Origin: an uncultured Nitrosomonadales bacterium
GTDB lineage: Bacteria > Pseudomonadota > Gammaproteobacteria > Burkholderiales > Methylophilaceae
Assembly: GCA_946481065.1 (NCBI GenBank)
Contig: CAMLMA010000076.1
Location: 1 to 8,922 of the forward strand
Length of the DNA stretch: 8,922 nt
Reading direction: 5' to 3'
The first letter of the stretch is position 1; the number at the start of each line of letters is the position of its first letter. Under the pieces are notes generated by a model. That model saw only the letters and a list, made by a program, of their open reading frames with translations, did not search any database and had not been told where the DNA came from. Position numbers and translations under genes: made by a program. Below, one piece after another: positions 5,830 through 8,922 of this stretch.

Positions 5830-6579
5830 ATGCTTGAACGGCATTCCTCCACCGGCCTGCACCAAGAATCAGGCCATCTCTATTTCAGCTTTGCGCGTAG
5901 CCCGGACGAGATCGCCGAGGCCCAGCGCTTGCGTTACAAGGTCTTCGCGGAAGAGATGGGCGCGAACATCCCGGGCAAGGATGGCCATGACCGCGATGGC
6001 TTCGATGTCTTTTGTGATCACTTGCTGGTACGCGACAGCCTGACCAGCGAAGTCGTCGGCACCTACCGCATCCTCAATCCAGCCATGGCCAACGAGGCCG
6101 GTGGCTATTACTCATCCGGCGAATTCGATATCAGCCGCCTGTCGCATCTTTTCGACCGGACCGTGGAAGTCGGGCGTGCCTGCGTCCATCAGAATTACCG
6201 CCACGGCGGCACCATCACCATGCTCTGGGCCGGCCTCGCCAAATACATGCAGATCAATCGCTATGAATACATGATCGGCTGCGGTAGCGTCGGCATGGCC
6301 GATGGTGGACACATGGCCGCCAGCCTCTATAATAGTTTGCGCAACGATTACTTATCGCCGCCGGAGTATCGTGTGTTCCCGCGTTGCCCTTTGCCGCTGG
6401 AAGCGCTCCAGTCAGACATGGAAGTCACCTTGCCGCCGTTGATCAAGGGCTATCTGCGCCTCGGCGCCTACATCTGCGGAGAGCCGGCCTGGGATCCGGA
6501 TTTCAATACCGCCGACATGCTGGTCATGCTGCCATTGTCGCGGTTAAACAGGAGATACGCGGCGCACTTCTTCAAATAA
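5830..6579 (+). CDS. olsB: OlsB, L-ornithine N-alpha-acyltransferase
   Basis: OlsB transfers a 3-hydroxyacyl group from acyl-ACP to the alpha-amino group of ornithine, giving lyso-ornithine lipid, the first step of ornithine-lipid synthesis at the inner face of the cytoplasmic membrane. The 249-residue protein belongs to the GNAT-like Acetyltransf_5 family. Recognisable blocks are EAQRLRYKVFAEEMGA (30-45), DGFDVFCDHLLVRD (56-69), VVGTYRIL (75-82), VEVGRACVHQNYRHGG (112-127) and IGCGSV (149-154). These blocks are also shared at low level with acyl-homoserine-lactone synthases, but the next gene is an OlsA-type acyltransferase, which settles the call. The ATG has a very strong ribosome-binding site (AGGGGA, five bases upstream), which lies in a hairpin arm. 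Tandem Pho-box-like repeats upstream suggest induction on phosphate limitation. The stop is part of the ribosome-binding site of olsA. Confidence 0.9.
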   Translation: MLERHSSTGLHQESGHLYFSFARSPDEIAEAQRLRYKVFAEEMGANIPGKDGHDRDGFDVFCDHLLVRDSLTSEVVGTYRILNPAMANEAGGYYSSGEFDISRLSHLFDRTVEVGRACVHQNYRHGGTITMLWAGLAKYMQINRYEYMIGCGSVGMADGGHMAASLYNSLRNDYLSPPEYRVFPRCPLPLEALQSDMEVTLPPLIKGYLRLGAYICGEPAWDPDFNTADMLVMLPLSRLNRRYAAHFFK

Positions 6580-6588
6580 AGGGTTCGC

Positions 6589-7350
6589 TTGCAGAACAGA
6601 CCGACCAGCCGCTTCATCCGCCTCTTCCGTATCGCCCGCATGATGGCCCACACGCTTTACGGCGCACTGGCCGCAGTCACGATCCTGCCATGGATCGGCC
6701 CTAGGGGCCGCGATCTACTGATCAGCCACTGGTGTCGCGGGCTCTTGTCATGCCTCAATATCCAGGTCCGGGTGACTGGCACGCCGCCGACCATTGATTG
6801 CCAGCGCACCATGTTCGTCGCCAACCACATCTCGTGGGTCGATATCCATGCCCTCAACAGCATTCGTGCCGTGCGTTTCATCGCCAAAGCGGAGATCCGT
6901 GACTGGCCGGTGTTCGGCTGGTTCGCCTACAAGGTCAACACCCTGTTCATTGAACGCGCCAAGCGACACGACACCGGACGCATCGTCGAGCTGGCGAGCG
7001 AGAGCCTGCGGGCTGGGGATAATCTGTGCTTCTTTCCGGAAGGCACCACGACAGACGGCACCCATGTCAAACCATTCAAAAGCAGCCTGCTACAGGCGGC
7101 TGTCAATGCCGAAGCTCGTATCTGGCCGTTCAGCATCCATTATCCGGGCTCCGACGGCACACCGAACATCCAGATGGCTTACCACGACGACGTCACGCTG
7201 ATGCAATCCATCCAGCAAGTGCTTGCCCAGCCGACACCCGTCGTCCATCTGCATTTCTCATCGCCGCTTGAAGCTGGCGGCCAGGACCGCCGGGCGCTGC
7301 TGACGCAGGCGCGGGCGTCAATCCTCAGCGGGCTCGATCTTCCGGGGTGA
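6589..7350 (+). CDS. olsA: OlsA, lyso-ornithine lipid O-acyltransferase
   Basis: OlsA is a PlsC-family membrane-associated acyltransferase that esterifies the 3-hydroxyl of lyso-ornithine lipid with a second acyl chain from acyl-ACP, completing ornithine lipid. The catalytic block NHISWVD (79-85, His80 and Asp85) and the substrate-binding block FPEGTTTDG (149-157) are intact, with the intermediate blocks FIAKAEIRDWPVFGWF (97-112) and NTLFIERAKR (117-126). The N-terminus is basic and then hydrophobic (18-37), suiting membrane attachment. The start is a TTG at 6589, chosen because AAAGGG sits five bases upstream and overlaps the olsB TAA stop; the first downstream ATG, at 6640, would remove 17 residues of a plausible N-terminus. 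By sequence alone it could be a lysophosphatidate acyltransferase, but the adjacent olsB makes OlsA the better call. The 3' end overlaps the convergent apaH gene by 33 bp. Confidence 0.88.
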   Translation: MQNRPTSRFIRLFRIARMMAHTLYGALAAVTILPWIGPRGRDLLISHWCRGLLSCLNIQVRVTGTPPTIDCQRTMFVANHISWVDIHALNSIRAVRFIAKAEIRDWPVFGWFAYKVNTLFIERAKRHDTGRIVELASESLRAGDNLCFFPEGTTTDGTHVKPFKSSLLQAAVNAEARIWPFSIHYPGSDGTPNIQMAYHDDVTLMQSIQQVLAQPTPVVHLHFSSPLEAGGQDRRALLTQARASILSGLDLPG

Positions 7351-8157
7351 ATCGCGCAAGTCGCACGGCACCTGGAAGATCGCGCGATCTTCCAGCCGCA
7401 TCGCCGTCAGCTGGCCGCCCCACAGGCAACCGGTATCCAGGGTGTAAAGATTATGGCGCTGACGCAAGCCCAGCGCCGACCAGTGCCCGCAAACGATCAC
7501 ACTATCCGCAGACAGGCGGCCCGGCACATCGAACCAGGGCAGGCAACCTGCCGGGATCTGGTCGAGTTCACCCTTGAATCTGAAATCGATGCGCCCCTCG
7601 GCGCTGCATACGCGCAAGCGGGTCATCGCGTTGGTGATGAGCCGAAGCCGATCGTAGCCTGCCAGATCATCCTGCCAGAGATCAGGCTGGTTACCGTACA
7701 TGCAGGCAAGAAAATCCCGGTAGCCAGCCCCCTGCAGCACGGCCTCGACCTCACGCCCCAAGGTTAGCGCCTGTTCGATATCCCACTGGGGTAACAAGCC
7801 GGCATGTACCATGACGTAACCCTCGCCGCGGTGGATCATGGGCTGGTGACGCAACCAGGTCAGCAGGGTGTCGCTATCCGGCGCTGTCAGCAATGCGTCC
7901 AGGGTGTCGCTTCTATGGGCTTTCACGAAACCTTCGGCGACTGCAAGTGTGTGCAGGTCATGATTGCCAAGCACGCAGGTGACGCTGTCACGATGTGCGT
8001 GCAACCAGCGTAAAGTCGCCAGCGACCCGGCGCCGCGGTTGATGAGATCGCCGACCAGCCACAGGCGGTCGTGATCAGGATTGAAATCGAGATGTTCCAG
8101 CAATCGCTGGAATGAGAAGTAGCAGCCCTGAATGTCCCCTACTGCATAACTTGCCAT
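7318..8157 (-). CDS. apaH: ApaH, symmetrical diadenosine tetraphosphatase
   Basis: ApaH hydrolyses Ap4A symmetrically to two ADP and also removes Np4-type caps from RNA 5' ends in Enterobacteria. The 279-residue protein has the calcineurin-like metallophosphoesterase motifs: GDIQGC (7-12, Asp8), GDLINRG (36-42), GNHD (64-67), VHAG (117-120, His118) and GHW (224-226, His225). Length and the ApaH-specific blocks YAVGDIQGC and TLDTGCLWGG (239-248) are typical. The start ATG follows GGGA by six bases on the minus strand. It lies 51 bp downstream of the cytochrome c gene in the same direction, so the two may be co-transcribed, although a hairpin lies between. Its last 11 codons overlap the 3' end of olsA on the opposite strand, and the next 24 bp but one short gap hold a perfect palindrome. 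Confidence 0.94.
   Translation of the reverse strand: MASYAVGDIQGCYFSFQRLLEHLDFNPDHDRLWLVGDLINRGAGSLATLRWLHAHRDSVTCVLGNHDLHTLAVAEGFVKAHRSDTLDALLTAPDSDTLLTWLRHQPMIHRGEGYVMVHAGLLPQWDIEQALTLGREVEAVLQGAGYRDFLACMYGNQPDLWQDDLAGYDRLRLITNAMTRLRVCSAEGRIDFRFKGELDQIPAGCLPWFDVPGRLSADSVIVCGHWSALGLRQRHNLYTLDTGCLWGGQLTAMRLEDRAIFQVPCDLRDSPRKIEPAED
7372..7395. repeat. Perfect 24-bp palindrome in the 3' end of apaH
   Basis: CTGGAAGATCGC (7372-7383) is followed directly by its exact reverse complement GCGATCTTCCAG (7384-7395). It encodes part of LEDRAIFQVP in apaH and begins 22 bases past the olsA stop, so it would fold in the tail of the olsBA message and in the apaH message. No T-run follows on either strand, so it is not a standard terminator. 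Confidence 0.7.
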
Positions 8158-8174
8158 CGGTATCCCGGTGCTGG

Positions 8175-8197
8175 CAGGCCACCTTGGCGGCGGCCTG
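8175..8197 (-). other. Intercistronic hairpin between cytochrome c and apaH genes
   Basis: On the minus strand CAGGCCGCC (8197 to 8189) pairs with GGTGGCCTG (8183 to 8175), a 9-bp stem with one G-U pair and a five-base loop. It sits 11 bases after the cytochrome stop and 18 bases before the apaH start. No U-tract follows, so readthrough, attenuation or message stabilisation are all possible. Confidence 0.5.
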
Positions 8198-8208
8198 GGC
8201 TTGAAGCC

Positions 8209-8721
8209 TTATTCTGACTTGGGTGCTGGCGGCGTGAAATGCGCGCCGGATTGGTTTGCCATGTGCGCGATGGCGTTAGCGATCTCACCGTCGGTCAGGC
8301 TCGCGTTGCCACCACGAGGTGGCATCGAACGAATACCTGCGATGGCATGTTTGATCAGCGTCTCGTAACCTTGAGCGATACGGGGGCCCCATGCAGCCTT
8401 GTCACCGATCTTGGGGGCACCGAGCGCTCCGGATGCATGGCAGGCGGAACAGACTGCGCCGACCACTTCTTCCCCGCTCTTGTCGACGTGCGGGCCCGCC
8501 TCGGCAGCCACGACTTCTACGTCGCCGACAGGCGCGATCCGCGCTTCGACGGCTGCGGCCTGTGGTGCGGGATCAGTGTCTTCGAGATGGTTGGCCTGGA
8601 TGCCCAGCAGCAGCTTCACCACGAGGAAGATGACCAACGCAGGGGCGAACAATCCGCCCAGGGTTGCGATGATGACTTGAGATACCGTCGTTTTCGGAAA
8701 ATCGTGATGCTGCTCACCCAT
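8209..8721 (-). CDS. Membrane-anchored class I cytochrome c (c5-like)
   Basis: This 170-residue electron carrier has one N-terminal membrane anchor (about 14-40), an Ala/Pro/Val/Glu-rich linker (about 45-80) and a single c-type haem domain in the periplasm. The haem site is Cys91-Ser-Ala-Cys94-His95 in the context GAVCSACHASGALGAPKIGD. The sixth ligand is very probably Met133 in the SMPPRGG block (132-138), which is typical of cytochrome c5. The C-terminal helix DGEIANAIAHMAN (144-156) is also characteristic. The ATG is preceded by AGGAA at a spacing of nine bases. It likely passes electrons to a terminal oxidase or another periplasmic acceptor, but the partner is not encoded here. Its haem would need the cytochrome maturation machinery. 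The gene is divergent from the tRNA-Arg gene and upstream of apaH. Confidence 0.92.
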   Translation of the reverse strand: MGEQHHDFPKTTVSQVIIATLGGLFAPALVIFLVVKLLLGIQANHLEDTDPAPQAAAVEARIAPVGDVEVVAAEAGPHVDKSGEEVVGAVCSACHASGALGAPKIGDKAAWGPRIAQGYETLIKHAIAGIRSMPPRGGNASLTDGEIANAIAHMANQSGAHFTPPAPKSE

Positions 8722-8758
8722 GACAATGTATTCCTAATAGCAAGTGCGAAAGCCGCTG

Positions 8759-8787
8759 ATTATACTGGGAATGCCAGCGACGCAAAA
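8759..8787 (-). promoter_or_regulatory. Promoter of the cytochrome c gene
   Basis: On the minus strand a perfect TATAAT occupies 8764 to 8759, about 38 bases before the cytochrome start codon. The -35 region is weak: TTTTGC at a 17-base spacing or TTGCGT at a 15-base spacing. The leader would be about 30 bases long. Confidence 0.55.
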
Positions 8788-8816
8788 GGGACAAGGCATA
8801 CCCTATTTGCTATAAT
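8788..8816 (+). promoter_or_regulatory. Promoter of tRNA-Arg(CCG)
   Basis: GGGACA (8788-8793) and a perfect TATAAT (8811-8816) are 17 bases apart, and TGC directly before the -10 makes it an extended -10 element. It abuts the divergent promoter of the cytochrome gene. The start point would lie about 12 bases before the mature tRNA 5' end. Confidence 0.65.
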
Positions 8817-8835
8817 CCGCCTGCTTCTCTCACAG

Positions 8836-8912
8836 GCGCCCGTAGCTCAGCTGGATAGAGTGTTGGTTTCCGAAGCCAAAGGTCGTGGGTTCGACTCCCG
8901 CCGGGCGCGCCA
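8836..8912 (+). tRNA. tRNA-Arg (anticodon CCG)
   Basis: A complete 77-nt cloverleaf with an encoded CCA end. The acceptor stem GCGCCCG (8836-8842) pairs with CGGGCGC (8902-8908), followed by discriminator G and CCA (8910-8912). The D arm is GCTC/GAGT, the anticodon arm TTGGT/GCCAA with the loop TTCCGAA, and the T arm GTGGG/CCCGC around TTCGACT. The anticodon CCG reads the arginine codon CGG. One wobble pair is seen in each of the D, anticodon and T stems. No terminator is visible before the window ends ten bases later. Confidence 0.96.
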
Positions 8913-8922
8913 TACATCGTCA

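Noticed and set aside
5830..6579. OlsB read as an acyl-homoserine-lactone synthase
   Set aside because: The GNAT-like fold is shared, but the sequence blocks fit OlsB, the next gene is a PlsC-type OlsA, and there is no LuxR-type regulator nearby.
65..8912. A new defence, secretion or mobile multi-gene system
   Set aside because: All genes but one fit known housekeeping, lipid or electron-transfer families, and no nuclease, recombinase, toxin or effector cluster is present.
8836..8922. Integration (att) site at the 3' end of the tRNA-Arg gene
   Set aside because: Only ten bases follow the tRNA, no integrase is visible, and no repeat of the tRNA 3' end was seen elsewhere in the window.

Overview
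The window looks like ordinary chromosomal DNA of a Gram-negative bacterium, most probably a betaproteobacterium of the Nitrosomonadales or a neighbouring order. The G+C content is moderately high. The gene set fits this assignment: a TlpA-like thioredoxin followed by HemJ, a cytochrome c5-type protein, ApaH, an outer-membrane glycine-zipper lipoprotein, and a PfkB kinase whose start and early motifs match betaproteobacterial relatives. The assignment rests on family recognition only. I see no transposase, integrase, phage gene, CRISPR array or toxin-antitoxin pair.

Layout: (i) 65-1813, a plus-strand run of a membrane-anchored thioredoxin-like protein, HemJ (protoporphyrinogen oxidase) and an unrecognised single-pass membrane protein, closed by a clear intrinsic terminator at 1831-1853. 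(ii) 1919-2576, a TetR-family regulator preceded by two adjacent palindromes that look like operators. (iii) 2581-4227, a minus-strand long-chain acyl-CoA synthetase convergent with the TetR gene. (iv) 4300-5722, a PfkB-family kinase and a glycine-zipper lipoprotein in tight translational coupling. (v) 5741-7350, an ornithine-lipid operon (olsB-olsA). (vi) 7318-8721, minus-strand cytochrome c5-like gene and apaH, with apaH overlapping the 3' end of olsA by 33 bp. (vii) 8836-8912, tRNA-Arg(CCG), with its promoter placed back-to-back with that of the cytochrome gene.

The most interesting part is the 107-bp gap before olsB. It holds four 11-bp direct repeat units that resemble a double Pho box (PhoB sites), with a -10-like hexamer exactly 10 bp after the last 7-base core. 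This predicts induction of ornithine lipids when phosphate is scarce, letting the cell replace phospholipids. A perfect 9-bp inverted repeat just downstream would hide the olsB ribosome-binding site. Because the predicted PhoB-dependent start point lies at the end of the 5' arm, the hairpin would form mainly in transcripts reading through from the upstream kinase/lipoprotein operon, for which no good terminator is visible. This two-layer control is an inference and needs transcript mapping.

Other structural signals are a perfect 24-bp palindrome inside the apaH 3' end, just past the olsA stop; a hairpin across the two facing stop codons of tetR and the acyl-CoA synthetase gene; and an intercistronic hairpin between the cytochrome and apaH genes. 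I found no wholly new multi-gene system. The 246-residue membrane protein at 1073-1813 is the only gene whose family I do not recognise.
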